A DNA stretch of 64,000 nucleotides from Cryptomeria japonica (taxonomy: Eukaryota > Streptophyta > Pinopsida > Cupressales > Cupressaceae): the NCBI RefSeq assembly GCF_030272615.1, contig NC_081409.1, positions 649,484,468-649,548,467 on the forward strand, written 5' to 3'. The position numbers and the translations under genes are program-made. Positions 46,144 through 58,500 of this stretch are shown here, one piece after another (within the stretch, counting starts at the first letter, position 1; every line of letters begins with the position of its first letter). The notes under the pieces were generated by a model, which did no database searches, was not told the DNA's origin, and was given only the letters and a program-made list of their open reading frames with translations.

Positions 46144-47610
46144 ATGTCAACTAATACTTCAAATCCACCAGCAACTATTTTCAGAAGAGAAATCCCTAAG
46201 CTTGATGGAACAAAGTATGGGATATGGAAAATCCAAATGGAGACTCATCTTAGATGTCTTGACAAGGCTATTTGGGAGACCACTGAGAAATGATATACAC
46301 CTTATGATTCAGAATCTGGGAATCTTGCTCCTGTAGACTTGGACAAAAATATTGAAAATGATTGCAGTGCAAGATAAGCCCTCCTGTGTGCACTCACTGA
46401 TCAACAAATCATGGGATTGACTGATAAATCATCTGCAAAGGTTATGTGGGATAAATTGCAAACCCTGAATGAAGGTGACCCTAATGTCAAAATTGCTAAA
46501 CTTGATGGCTACCAGGTAAGATATGAGAACTTGAAGATGGAAGATAGTGAAAGAATTGCTACATTTATGGAAAGAGTAAATGAGATTGTCATGGGAATTC
46601 AGTATTGTGGAGTATGTCTGAGTGAAGATGAAATAGTTTCTAAAGTCTTGAGAGCCCTACCATCGGCTTACAAGATGAAGGCTACTGCAATTAATGGATT
46701 GAGAACAATGGCAAACACTTCAGTTAACAGAGACATTTTGACTGGGAAATTATCTGCTTTTGAGCTTGGAAAATTTAGACCCTCTGGAGCTGAAAAGTTT
46801 GAACCTGCTTTTCATGCATCATCATCTACCAAAAAATGTGATTGGAAAGCCCTATATGCAAAAGAGTTGGAAGATATGAGGAAAGAGGATGAAGAATTTG
46901 AGCAACTTGAAGTCTTATTTGCTAGAAGAGTACCTAAAGGACTGACAAGAAGTAAGTATGAAGGAAAAACACCTTTTAAATGTTTTGCATCCAATAAGAT
47001 TGGTCATTTTGCATCTAGATGTCCTGAAAGGAATACAAGATTTGAAGAAAGAGTTAAAAAATCATCCAAGCCTAATCAAAACAAATATAGATTTAAGAAA
47101 AAAAAACTATGCTAATAGTGGATGAGGAAGGAGTAAGTGATGACTCAGAGGATGAACCAATAGGAGACTCTGCTAGTGGATCTGAAAATGAAAAGGAATG
47201 GGTGTTCTATGCTTTAAAGGAAGATGAACCAGAACCAGCTATCAAGAATGAAGAAAAGGCCCTGACAAAAAATGTTAAAGACAAGGATCAATGGGTAATT
47301 GATAGTGGATTCTCACATCATATGACTGGAGATAAAATAAAATTTATGTCCCTGCAAGAATACAATGGTGGTCAAGTCAAATTTGGGGATGACAAGGCAT
47401 GTATGATCAAAGGTAAAGGTATTATTTCTTTGGATGGAAAACATAATACTGATAATGTCTATTATGTAGAAGGTTTAAAGCATAATCTTTTTAAGTGTTG
47501 GCCAATTTGTGGATAAGGGATTCCAACTTCAGTTCAAAGATAGAAAATGCAAAATCATTAACAGAACTAGTTTGGAGATTGTAACCGGTACTCAGACTGG
47601 AGGTAGTATC
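46144..47610 (+). pseudogene. Copia G gag and protease, cut off by element I
   Basis: Gag starts at ATG 46144 (IPKLDGTKYGIWKIQMETHL). It has a stop at 46291 and another near 46375, and continues through DNKSS-like and LRALPSAYKMKATAIN segments. The zinc knuckle reads CFASNKIGHFASRC, so the second Cys is Ser. The frame ends at 47113. The next frame (47109-47514) has the protease site VIDSGFSHHMTGDK, where the residue after DSG is Phe instead of the usual Cys. It then runs into a frame break in NLFKCWPICG. Coding stops at 47610, where the LTR of element I begins. The RT, RNase H and integrase parts of G are absent. Confidence 0.82.
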
Positions 47611-48635
47611 TGTTAGGTCCCAGAGACAACTGTCAAATAAATTCAAACTAAAAAGTAATTAACCAACTTAATGCTTAATACCGGTAAACCAATTAAGTAT
47701 GCCGGTAGACAGTGTTAATAATAAATTGCTATACCAGTAAGGATTAATGCATGAAACATAAACATAAAGTCATCCACAACACATGACACCAATATTTGTA
47801 CGTGGAAACCCTGTAAGGGGAAAAACCACGATGGGAAACCTTACCCACAATCAGATGATACTATTGCAGATAGTAAGTGTACATAAATGGGGTCTGCACA
47901 TGTAGAAAGGCCAACAGCCTAGAGCTCACTGCTCAATCACAAAATGAGAGTCACACTGATTATAGTTGGATGGTTAAATCTAATAAGAATGTATTGCACA
48001 AAATAGCATCTTCATATGTTGGATTTAGTACCAGTGTAATGCTGATATGCTTCTACAAAAACCTAACTTCACCTTCAAATGATGTCTTCATGTATATCCC
48101 TGCTTGATCTCGCATATACTCTCACTCAATTCTTTTTCGCATTCCACACTTGATCTTACAAATAAGATCTTACATTTATACCATACTCTAAGACCAATTT
48201 TAGTAGGTTGGCTCTACAAGATATTACAAAAAAAACATTTTACAAAAAATATAATATTTGATGCAATAACCAATTGAACATGTCAGCTTAATGCATTTAC
48301 AATAATAATAAATCATCTCCATAGCGTGCCATGTTGATATGGAAAAGATAAACCTGCCGGTGTAACCCTAGATAACCTGGACTTATTTGCCAGTAAAGGC
48401 AAATATGCAAATATGAATATACCAATGATTAATTCTTCAAAACAAAGTGTCCACATGATGTCTTCAACATTACCAAGTGTCTTCCATATCATTCGAGGTA
48501 CCGGTGAACAATATATCCTGCCGGTGAACCATATACCAGTAACTCTTGTACAATTTATTTGCTTGCCGGTGAATGTTGCTGGATCTCCAAAGTAGGTGTT
48601 GACATCAATGAAAAAACCATACCAAAATACCAACA
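47611..48635 (-). repeat. 3' LTR of Copia I
   Basis: 1,025 bp. It has the CGTGGAAACCC...GGGGAAAAACCACG module at 47801-47830 and GTTGACATCAATG near 48598-48610. It lacks the long G-run of the 5' copy. Confidence 0.9.
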
Positions 48636-49022
48636 ATCTCCCCCTTTGGCATTGATGGCAACACAAGATGGAAAAACCATCAAAGTGCCAAAATAGAAAT
48701 GCCAAATACAAAAACCAACAATCTCCATTTCTCCCCCTGGGAGTAACATGTGTTTATCCAAAGATTTAATACCAATCTCTCATGCCAATTTCTCCTTAAA
48801 TGTGTTTTTCAAAATCTCTCCCCAAAAAGATAATGTGTTTTTCCATATATATCTCTCCCCCTTTGACATAAAATGCCAAAGTCACAAAAAAGTCAAGTTC
48901 ATACAAAATACTAACCAATTCAATATACCAACTACTCCCCCTAAGAAGTAGCTTCCTCATCAAATACCGGAATAAAGGATTTGTCTTTTTAATTTTGCCA
49001 GTTGATGACAATCATCAACTAT
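48636..49022 (-). other. Copia I 3' noncoding region with four polypurine tracts
   Basis: In sense, tracts with GGGGGAG occur near 48933-48941, 48854-48862, 48732-48740 and 48638-48646. The last abuts the LTR and is preceded by CATCAATGCC. Confidence 0.8.
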
Positions 49023-50417
49023 CTAAGTCTCTACCGGTGGTGGTATGACTCCAAGTTGATCTCTAAGATACTCAAAAGTCTCCTTAGGCAAAGGTTTTGT
49101 GAAAATATCTGCAAGCTGTTCTTTAGTATTCACATAAACCAGTTTTATCTCTTTTTCTTCAACTTTTTCCCTTAGAAAATTAAGTTTGATTGAAACATGT
49201 TTTGTTTTAGAATGTAATACTGGATTCTTAGATATATCAATTGCTGCAGTGTTATCACAGTATATAGTAATGGGTTCCTTGCATTTTACCTTTATGTCTT
49301 TCAACATTTGCTTAAGCCACAGTACTTGTGTACAGTTAGTTGCTGCCGCAACATATTCTGATTCTGCTGTTGATAAAGATGTACAACTCTGTTTCTTACT
49401 CAACCAAGATACTAATCTCTTTCCAAGAAAGAATGCTCCTCCAGTGGTGCTTTTTCTATCATCTACATCTCCTGCCCAATTTGCATCTGTGTATGCACAT
49501 AGATCAAAATTTTCATCTTCAGGATACCATAATCCAAGATTTGCTGTGCCTTGTAGGTACCAGAAAATCCTTTTTATTGTCGATTCATGATTTTCCTTAG
49601 GATTACTTTGAAATCTAGAAACAATACATACTGCATTCATAATATCAGGCCTGGTTTGTGTCAAATATAGTAAACCTCCTATCATAGATTTGTATCTAGT
49701 TGGATTAACAGGTGTAGATTCATCCCTTTGAGATAATTTGTCATTTGTAGTCATAGGTGTGCTTACCGGTTTAGAGTTCTCCATCCCAAATTTCTTTAGT
49801 AATTATTTCAAGTACTTGGATTGACTAAAAAATATACCTTTATCAGTCTGAGAAATCTGCAAACCTAAAAAGAATTTTATTTCTCCAATCATAGACATTT
49901 CAAATTCTTGCTGCATTTCAAGAGAAAATTCCTTACATAATCCATCATCTTCTCCAAAGATTATATCATCAACAAATACTTCAATAATCAAGATGTCATC
50001 ATTAGTTATTTTGTAAAATAAATTGCTATCTGCATTTCCTTTAGTAAAACCAATCTTCAAAAGATACTTATCCAACCTTGCATACCAAGCTCTTGGGGCT
50101 TGTTTCAATCCATAGAGAGCTTTTCTTAACCTGCAAACCATATCATTGTCATCTATCAAAGAAAATCCACCAGGTTGTTCAATATATACTTCTTCTTCAA
50201 GATCTCCATTCAAAAATGCACATTTAATATCCATTTGATAGACTTTGTAGTCCTTGTGAGTTGCAAAAGCCAAGAATAATTTAACTGCCTCAATTCTGGC
50301 TACCAGTGAAAAGGTTTCATTGTAATCAACTCCTTCTTTCTGAGAATATCCCTTACACACTAGTCTTGCTTTATTTTTGACAACCTTACCATCTTCATTC
50401 AGTTTGTTTCTAAATAC
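49023..50417 (-). pseudogene. Copia I reverse transcriptase and RNase H
   Basis: RT has KGYSQKEGVDYNETFSLVA, motif A YQMDIKCAFLNGDLEEEVY near 50245-50190, [15 protein letters not shown] and the catalytic VFVDDIIFG near 49990-49960. A single TAA near 49803 (after FSQSKYLK) separates it from RNase H, which is open from 49784. RNase H shows MIGGLLYLTQTRPDIMNAV, CAYTDANWAGDVDDRKSTTG, LSKKQSCTSLSTAESEYVA and KPLPKETFEYLRDQLG, ending at TAG 49023. This is the best-preserved pol segment in the window and shows what L has lost. Confidence 0.92.
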
Positions 50418-51760
50418 CTATTTAGTTCCAATTACATTTTTATCTTTAGGCCGGGGAACTAATGTCCAAGTATTATTTTTCTCAATTTGTCCTAATTCTT
50501 CTTCCATTGCTTTAATCCAAAATTTATCTTCACATGCCTCATTGATAGATGATGGTTCAATTTGAGAAATAAGACATACCTCTTCATTTGCCAATCTTCC
50601 TCTTGTCATAACTCCTTTAAATTTGTTTCGAATTATCTGATCTTCAGAATGATTCAATCTTACATATCGGGGTGTCTTAGTTTGCTGTTGTTCTTGAATT
50701 ATTGTGGAATCTTTTGATGATACTGGGGTAACTGGATCTTCATTCTGTACCGGTGGATTCAATATAGGTTCATTTGTCACAATTTTTGTTGCCGGTTCAG
50801 AGTCTATATATCTTGAAGTTTCTCTGAGTTGTTCATCAATCTTTACATTTGTACTCTCAACAATTTTCTGCAATCTTTTATTAAAACATCTATATGCCTT
50901 GCTCTTAGATGAATAAGCAAGAAATATTCCTTCATCACTTCTAGGATAAAATTTGCCAATATACTCATCTCTTCTAATATAACATTTACTTCCAAAAATT
51001 CTGAAATACTTAAGAGTATGAGTATTACCAAACCATAGTTCATGAGGGGTCTTACCGGTTTCACCTTTGATGTGAACTTTGTTGAATGTATAGACAGTAG
51101 TGCTAACTACCTCTCTACAATACACGTGGTAGATTTGCTTCTGATAACATACTTCTTGCTGCATCCAAGATAGTTCTATTTTTCCTTTCAACAACTCCAT
51201 TCTGTTGTGGTGTCCGAGGTGCTGATAACTATCTTCTAATTCCATTTACTTCACAGAATGTATTAAAGTCCTTAGATGTGAATTCTTCTCCTTGATCTGA
51301 TCTTAAACATTTGATTTTTTTACCGGTTTCATTTTCAACCAATTCTTTGAATAGTTTGAACTTTCCAAGTGCATCTGATTTCTCTCTGAGAAAAGTAACC
51401 CAACACATTCTAGAATAATCATCAATAATTAGCATGAAATATCTATCACCTTGTAAGCTTCTAGTTCTAGCTAGACAACATAAATCAGTGTGAATTAAAT
51501 CAAGAGCATTATTTGATTTTTCTGGAATACTTTTGAAACTAGCTCTAACTTGTTTTCCAAATTGACATTCCTTACAAATTGTATTTTGAGGTTTCACAAT
51601 TTTAGGTAGATCTCTAACTGCCTTCGAAGTACTGATTTTTACCATGCAATCAAAGTTTACATGACATAATCTCTTATGCCATAACCAGCTTTCATCTATA
51701 TGTGCAATTAACCATGACTTTTCACTTTTATTCAAATGAAAGATATTGCCTCTAGTCTGA
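50418..51760 (-). pseudogene. Copia I integrase
   Basis: The HHCC finger (SWLWHKRLCHVNF ... ICKECQFGKQ) and the first core acids (HTDLC, RSDQGEEF) lie in the frame ending at TAG 51229, a likely Gln codon. Reading continues in a shifted frame with VVSTTVYTFNKVHIKGETG and the Copia C-terminal part (KYFRIFGSKCYIRRDEYIGK) to KDKNVIGTK. The stretch with the third acid around 51200 is scrambled by the shift. The family role is cDNA integration. Confidence 0.87.
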
Positions 51761-53175
51761 TTGCCGGTTGCAATTTTCAAACCAGTTCTATTCATGATTT
51801 TGCATTTTCCATTTTTAAATTGTAACTGAAATCCCTTCTCAACTAATTGACCAACACTTAAAAGATTATGCTTTAATCCTTCAACATAGTAGACATTGTT
51901 AGTGTTAAGCTTATCATCAAGAGATATTGAACCCTTACCTTTGATTGAACAAGCTTTGTCATCTCCAAATCTTACTAAACCTCCATTGTATTCTTGAAAG
52001 TTCAAGAATTTACCTTTGTCTCCAGTCATATGATGTGAGCATCCTGAGTCAATAATCCATTCATCCTTTGCTTCAACTTTAACTGCTAGGGCTTGTTCTA
52101 CCGATTCAGCAGTAGGTGCTGGTTGATCTTCTATTATAGCAACAAAAACCCATCCATTGTCTGCTGGATCATCATCAGAATCATCAGTCACACCTTCATC
52201 AACAATGTAACAAGATTTATCTTTGTTCTTTTTAAATCTGTATCTCTGATATTCAGGTTTAGGCTTGTATGTTCTTCTAGCTTCTTCTCTTAGTCTAGCA
52301 TGTCTATCAGGGCATCTTGAAGCCATATGACCAATCTTATTGCAGTTAAAACATTTAAAGGGTGCTTTACCTTCATACTTACTTCCAATTGGATCTTTTG
52401 GCATTTTCTTTGCAAATAGTGCTTCAAGCTCTTCAAGCTCTTCATTCTCCTTTCTGGATTCTTCAAGTTCTCTTGCATAAAAGGCTCTCCAGTGTAATTT
52501 GTCAAATGATGGAGTAGATGATGTTGATGCTTTAAAGACCAAATCAGTCTTTATAGTAGCAACAGGACCAAATTCCTCAATTTCAAAGGCTGAAAGTTTT
52601 CCAATCAATGTATCCCTAGTTACTAATGTATTAGGGATTGTTCTTAACTCATTTATAGCAATAACCTTCATTTTATATGTCGGTGGCAAACCTCTTCAGA
52701 TTTTTGAAACAATTTCATCCTCACTCAGAGTTCCTCCACAACATTTAATACCCAAAACAATTTCATTTACTCTTTCCATAAAAGCAGAAATCCTTTCATC
52801 TTCTTCCATTTTCAGATGTTCATACCTGACTCGGAAGCTTTCAAGTTTTGCAATTTTGACTGTGGAATGTCCTTCATTCAGTGTTTCCAAGTGATCCCAA
52901 ATAGCTTTAGCAGTAGACCTATATGATAATCCCATGATTTGTTGATCTGATAATGTGCTCAAAAGTGCTTCTCTTGCTTTGCAATCATTCTCTTCATCTT
53001 TAGCTAAAGTAGTTGGAGCAGTCTGACTAGCTACAGCAGCAGTATAACCATTCTTAGTAACTTCCCAGATGTCTTTACCAATGCAATTTAGATGTGTCTC
53101 CATTCTGATCTTCCATATCCCATAGTTGGTTCCATCAAGTTTAGGACTGTCCTACCTAAAATAATTAGTAGACAT
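51761..53175 (-). pseudogene. Copia I gag and protease
   Basis: ATG is at 53175-53173. A TAG eight codons in and a TGA near 52694 (VSKI*RGLPP) break gag. Recognisable are KLDGTNYGIWKI, EALLSTLSDQQIMGLSYRST, YKMKVIAINELR and an intact knuckle CFNCNKIGHMASRC near 52350-52310. The protease site WIIDSGCSHHMTGDKGKF is near 52060-52000, followed by NVYYVEGLKHNLLSVGQL. It is close in sequence to L and M, so all three belong to one family. Confidence 0.88.
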
Positions 53176-53231
53176 TAGATCTCCTCAAGCTGTTAAACTT
53201 CTGCAAAAGAGGACTAAGCTCTGATACCAAT

Positions 53232-54268
53232 TGTTACGTCCCAGAGACAACTGAGAGGGGGGGGGGGGTGAATCAGTTGTCTAATAAATTCAAACCAAAA
53301 ACTAATTAACCAACTTAATGCTTAATAACGGTAAACCTAGTTAAGTATGCCGGTAGACAGTGCTAACAGTAAATTGCTATACCGGTAAGGATTAATGCAT
53401 GAAACATAAACACAAAGTCATCCACAACACAGGACACCAATATTTGTACGTGGAAACCCTGTAAGGGGAAAGCCATGATGGGAAACCTTACCCACAATCA
53501 GATGATACTACTGCAGATAGTAAGTGTACATAAATGGGGTTTGCACATGCAGAAAGGCCAACAGCCTAGAGCTCACTACTCAATCACAAAATGGGAGTCA
53601 CACTGACTACAATTGGATGGTTAAATCCAATAAGAATGTACTGCACAAAAGAGCATCTTCATATGCTGGATTCAGTACCGGTGTAATGCTGATATGCTTT
53701 TACGAAAACCTAACTTCACCTTCAAATGATGTCTTTGTGTATATCCCTGCTTGAACTCACATATATCTTCACTTAATTCTTTTTCACATTCCACACTTGA
53801 TCTTACATTTATACCATACCCTAAGACCAATTTTAGTAGGTCGGCTCTACAAGATATTACAATAAAAACATTTTACAAACAATATAATATCCGATGTAAT
53901 AACCGATTGAACATGTCAGCTTAATGCATTTACAACAATAATAAATCATTTCCATAGCGTGCCATGCTGATCTGGAAAAGATAAACCTGCCGGTGTAACC
54001 CTAGATAACCTGGACCTATTTGCCAGTAAAAGCAAATATGAAAATATGAATATACCAATGATTAATTCTTTAAAACAAAGTGTCCACACGATGTCTTCGA
54101 CATTACCAAGTGTCTTCCATATCATTCCAGGTACCGGTGAACAATATATCCTGCCGGTGAACCATATACTAGTAACTGTTGCACAGTTTACTTGCTTATC
54201 GGTGAATGTTGCTAGATCTTCAGAGTAGGTGTTGACATCAATGAAAAAATCATACCAAAATACCAACA
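53232..54268 (-). repeat. 5' LTR of Copia I
   Basis: 1,037 bp, starting TGTTACGTCCCAGAG. A run of about 12 G (53256-53268) lies near its left end. It ends TACCAACA. Confidence 0.9.
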
Positions 54269-54324
54269 GTATGTTGACAACTGATTCACCCCCCCTCTTA
54301 GTTGTCCACTGGTTATTCTAACAA
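54269..54324 (+). repeat. Terminal piece of a Copia LTR (U5 end)
   Basis: GTTGACAACTGATTCACCCC and GGTTATTCTAACA match the end of the G 5' LTR (46030-46085). No primer site follows, so this may be the last bases of a 3' LTR of G or of a relative. Confidence 0.6.
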
Positions 54325-54795
54325 CATTAACACTTTGGAAGAAGATGAAGACAAATTTGAAGTTCAGTTCTACTTTTCATCCACACATTGATGGATAGGC
54401 AAAAGTTGTTAACCGGAAGCTAGGATTTAATCCTTGGACAAGCAAAGCTTGCCTACAACAATTCAGTTTATAGAAGTACCGGAAAAACACCTTTGGAGAT
54501 TGTTACCGGAGTGCATCATAGAGGTATATCAGAATTAAGAGACATTAGCAGTAAAAACTGGAGAAGTTCAGAAGTAGAAGACTTTGCAGATCACATGGCA
54601 GCATTGCATATTCAGGTTAAGCAGCATTTGTAAGACATGAACAAAAAATATAAGGAGAAGGAAAATGAGAAGAGGAGACATAAGGAATTTAAAGTTGGTG
54701 ATGAAGTGATGGTATATTTGAGAAAAAAGAGATTCATGGTTGGAACTTATAACAAGTTGCAGATGAAGAAGTTTGGACCTTGCAAAATTTTGAGT
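54325..54795 (+). pseudogene. Gypsy integrase fragment H, relative of element E
   Basis: It reads like E integrase in the region after the second catalytic Asp (TLWKKMKTDLKF, VVNRKL, NSVYRSTGKTPLEIVTGVHH). It continues to [36 protein letters not shown] and [11 protein letters not shown], where it stops abruptly at 54795. One TAA breaks it near 54631. It is an orphan fragment with no LTR of its own in the window. Confidence 0.8.
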
Positions 54796-55206
54796 AGCTG
54801 GATAGCTATTCCCAAGATTTTAATTGATACAATGAATCATTTATTCTAAAATGACAACAATTTTTTAATTTTGAAGATGAGTGAGGACCTTTTTGTCTAG
54901 GAGATGCTCAAAACATGGGTTTTAGTGCAAAACTTTAAAATTTGGCAAATTAAAAAAATGGGGCTAACAATCCCAAATTTCAGAATTCAGACATTGAAAC
55001 CTAAAACTTGGTCTAGGGTGTAAGGGTTTAAAATAAAGATTTATCGGTTTAGGATCAATGGTGCAAAGTTCGTGTTCTAGGATCAATGGTTTGTAGATTA
55101 CTCAAATTGATAAAGGTATTTTCATCTGTCAAACTAAGTATGCTAGGGAATTTTTGAAAATTTTTGGTATGGGAGACTCTAAACTGATAAGTACTCATAT
55201 GGTTAC
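54796..55206 (+). pseudogene. Decayed DNA ending in a Copia RT fragment J
   Basis: 54796-55075 has no recognisable content. From about 55088 the plus strand reads the RT tail common to Copia (ITQIDKGIFICQTKYAREFL, then KIFGMGDSKLIS), with one TAG at the usual LQI position. It is cut at 55206 by the LTR of K. Confidence 0.65.
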
Positions 55207-56035
55207 TGTAGACACCTAAAAATGTCTCATTGATCATGTACTAATTATTCCTCTAATTGATTAAATAATTCTTTAATTATATAATTAAGTTAATTAATCT
55301 TATTCTTCTATTTCATATTTCCTCATAATCTTACTAATTATTTTATTTCTTATTTTATCATTATTTAATCATTTTAACCATTTTCTGAATGTTAATTAAA
55401 TATTTATTATTTAATTAATTATGATTAATTCCCCAATTTAAATAATCTTCATTATTTAAATAAATTAATTCTCAATTTCTATCTCTAATCATTTAATCAT
55501 TCAACTCTCTTCTAAATATTAATTAAATGTTTATTATTTAATTAATTATGATTTAATCTTTTAAATTAAATAATCTTTATTATTTAATTAAATACTATTT
55601 CTGCATAATTAAATAGTTTCTTTAAATTATTTAATTAGCTAACTAATTCTTCCATTTCTAAATCCCCAAATTCTAATTTCATATTCTTCTAATTTCTTCC
55701 AAATTCACTTACATGTGCATGATTTCAAACACCAAATTGAAAATCAAAATCAAGTTCTAAATATATTCAAATACTAAATTGAATTAAATAAATTCAATTA
55801 TTTGAATAAATTTCATGCAAAGATTAAATTAAAAATCTAAATCTAAATGCAAGCACATGCTAAATTAATTAATTAAATCAATCAATTAATTAAATCATTT
55901 ATCTCTCCAATCTCTATTTCCATCTTTCGGTTAGCTTTTTCTAAATTAAGCTTTCTTTGTCATCTTCTTAATTTCCTCCAATCATTCTTTTTTCTTCTTT
56001 TAGTTAGCTTTTTCTCAATCAGTTGACTCAATTAA
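55207..56035 (+). repeat. AT-rich LTR K, truncated by Copia L
   Basis: It starts TGTAGACACCTAAAA right after Copia RT sequence, as an inserted LTR would. The rest is dominated by TTAATTAAAT-type words up to 56035, where the L LTR begins. No partner LTR is seen. Its composition resembles 11350-11690 on the other strand. Confidence 0.55.
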
Positions 56036-57066
56036 TGTTGGTATTTTGGTTATGTTGATATGATTTTGTCATTGATGTCAACACCTATTAACACTTATCA
56101 ACTCTGGCACTTTCGAGGATTGACAATTTTCACCAGCAAGCAAGTGACTATATGCACAGTCACTGGTATCTGGTTCATTGGCACTTGGAATGACATAGAA
56201 AACACTTGGTTATGTTGAAGGCATCGTTTCAACACTTTGTCTTGGAGATTTATTCATTGATATATTCGTATTTGCATATTTGCTATTACCGACAAATATG
56301 TCCAGAATAAGCACCGATAGGCTTATCTATTCCAGATCAGCACGACACACTTTGTAGATGATTTTGTTGTTATTATAAATGCATTAAGCCGACATGTTGA
56401 ATCAGATATTGCATTGGTTATTGATTTTATTGTAATATCTTTTAGGGCCGACCTACTAAAATTGGTCCTAGGTTATGGTATATATATTAGATCTTATTTG
56501 TAAGATCGATATGCAATTGGGAAAAGGAATTGTAAGAAGGTGTATGCGAGAATAAGAAGAGCTATACATGCAGACATCATTTGAAGGTGAAGCAAGGTTT
56601 TTGTGAACGCATATCAGAACTACACAGGTACTGAATCTAGCATATGAAGATGTTATTTTGAGCAGTACATCATTATCGGATTTAACCATCCAATTGTAGT
56701 CAACATGACTCCTATTTGTGTTTGAGAAGTGAGCTCTAGGTGCTTGGCCTTTCTGTATGTGTAGACCCCATTTGTATACACATACTATCTGTAGTAGTAT
56801 CATCTGATTGTGGGTAAGGTTTCCCACCGTGGTTTTTCCCCTTACAGGGTTTCCATGTACAAATATTGGTGTTATGTGTTGTGGATGTTATTGTCTTTCT
56901 GTTTCATGTATTAATCTTTACTGGTACTATAATTAACTGATAAATTGTCTATCGACATAATGTTTGGTTTCCTGTATTAAGCATTAAGGTTGGTTAAGTT
57001 GTTTTGGTTTGAATTTATTTGACAACTCATTCACCCCCCCCTCTTAGTTGTCTCCGGGACCTAACA
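56036..57066 (+). repeat. 5' LTR of Copia L
   Basis: 1,031 bp. It carries GTCATTGATGTCAACACC near 56072, CCCACCGTGGTTTTTCCCC near 56824 and the U5 C-run near 57033. Confidence 0.93.
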
Positions 57067-57123
57067 ATTGGTATCAGAGCTTAGTCCTCTTCTTGAAGAA
57101 GTTTAACAGCTTGAGAAGATCCA

Positions 57124-58500
57124 ATATCTACTAACTATTTCAGGAAGGACAGTCCTAAACTTGATGGAACCAACTATGGCATATGGAAGATCAGAATGGA
57201 GACACATCTAAATTGCATTGGAAAGGACATCTGGGATGTTACAAAGAATGACTATATCGCTCCTACTCAAAGTCAGCCTAATCCACCTACCTTAGGGAAA
57301 GATGGGGAAAATGATTGCAAAGCAAGAGAAGCACTTTTGAGCACATTATCAGATCAGCAAATCATGGGATTATCAGATAGGTCTACTGCTAAAGCTATTT
57401 GGCATCATTTGGAAACAATGAATGAAGGAGATTCCACAGTCAAAATTGCAAAACTTGAAAGCTTCCGGGTCAGGTATGAAAATTTGAAAATGGAAGAGGA
57501 TGAAAGGATGTCTGCTTTTATGGAAAGAGTTAATGAAATTGTTTTGGGTATTAAATGTTGTGGAGGAACCTTAAGTGAAGATGAAATTGTTTCAAAAGTT
57601 TTAAGAGGATTGTCACCGGCATATAAAATGAAAGTTACTACTATAAATGAGTGAAGAATAATGCCTAATACATCAGTAACTAGGGACACACTGATTGGAA
57701 AAATTTCAGCTTTTGAAATTGAGGAATTTGGTCCTGTTGCTACTATAAAGACAGATTTAGCTTTTAACGCATCAACATCATCTGCACCATCATTTGACAA
57801 ATCTGATTGGAAAGCCTTTTATGCAAGAGAACTTGAAGAAAGCAGGAGAGAAAATAAAGAACTTGAAGAACTTGAAGCACTATTTGCAAGGAAAATGCCT
57901 AAAGGTCCAGTTGGAAGTAAGTATGAAGGTAAATCACCCTTTAAATGTTTTAACTGTAATAAGATTGGTCATATGGCTTCAAGATGCCCTAATAGACATG
58001 CTAGACTAAGAGAAGAAGCTAGAGGAACATACAAGCCTAACCCTAAATATCAGAGATATAGATTTAAGAAGAATAAAGATAAATCTTGTTATATTGTTGA
58101 TGAAGGAGTCACTGATGATTTTGATGAGGATCCAAAAGACAATGGATGGGTTTTTGTTGCTATAACAGAAGATCAACCGACACCTACTGTTCAATCGGTA
58201 GAGCAGACCCTGACAGCTAAAGTTGAAGTTAAGGATGAATGGATCATTGATTCAGGATGTTCACATCATATGACTGGCGATAAAGGTAAATTCTTGAACT
58301 TTCAGGAGTATAATGGAGGTCTTGTATGATTTGGAGATGATAAAACTTGTTTGATCAAAAGAAAAGGTACTATATCTCTTGATGGTAAGCATAATACTGA
58401 CAATGTTTACTATGTAGAAGGTTTAAAGCATAATCTTTTGAGTGTTGGTCAATTAGTTGAGAAAGGATTTCAGTTACAATTCAAGAAAGGAAAATGCAAA
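57124..58500 (+). pseudogene. Copia L gag and protease
   Basis: The start position holds ATA (57124) where M and I have ATG. The frame is otherwise continuous with TGA at 57652 and TGA at 58327, the latter a probable CGA since I has Arg there. Gag shows ARELEESRR and a knuckle CFNCNKIGHMASRC (57946-57987) with all four ligands. The protease site is WIIDSGCSHHMTGDKGKF near 58241-58295, followed by NVYYVEGLKHNLLSVGQL. The TGA at 58327 is shared with M. Confidence 0.9.

Larger units (their letters stand above)
47611..54268 (-). mobile_element. Copia element I, complete structure with broken coding
   Basis: LTRs are 47611-48635 and 53232-54268 (plus-strand ends TGTTA...CCAACA). The primer site is at 53218-53229 (TGGTATCAGAGC in sense) and the polypurine tract at 48636-48647. 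All Copia domains are present in order. Flanks are GTATC (left) and GTATG (right), one base different. The sequences beyond them do not join into one target, so recombination or deletion at one side is likely. It belongs to the same family as L and M. Confidence 0.9.

Noticed and set aside
55207-56035. K as a matrix-attachment or origin-like AT-rich region
   Set aside because: The sharp TGTAGACACC start inside Copia RT sequence favours an inserted LTR.
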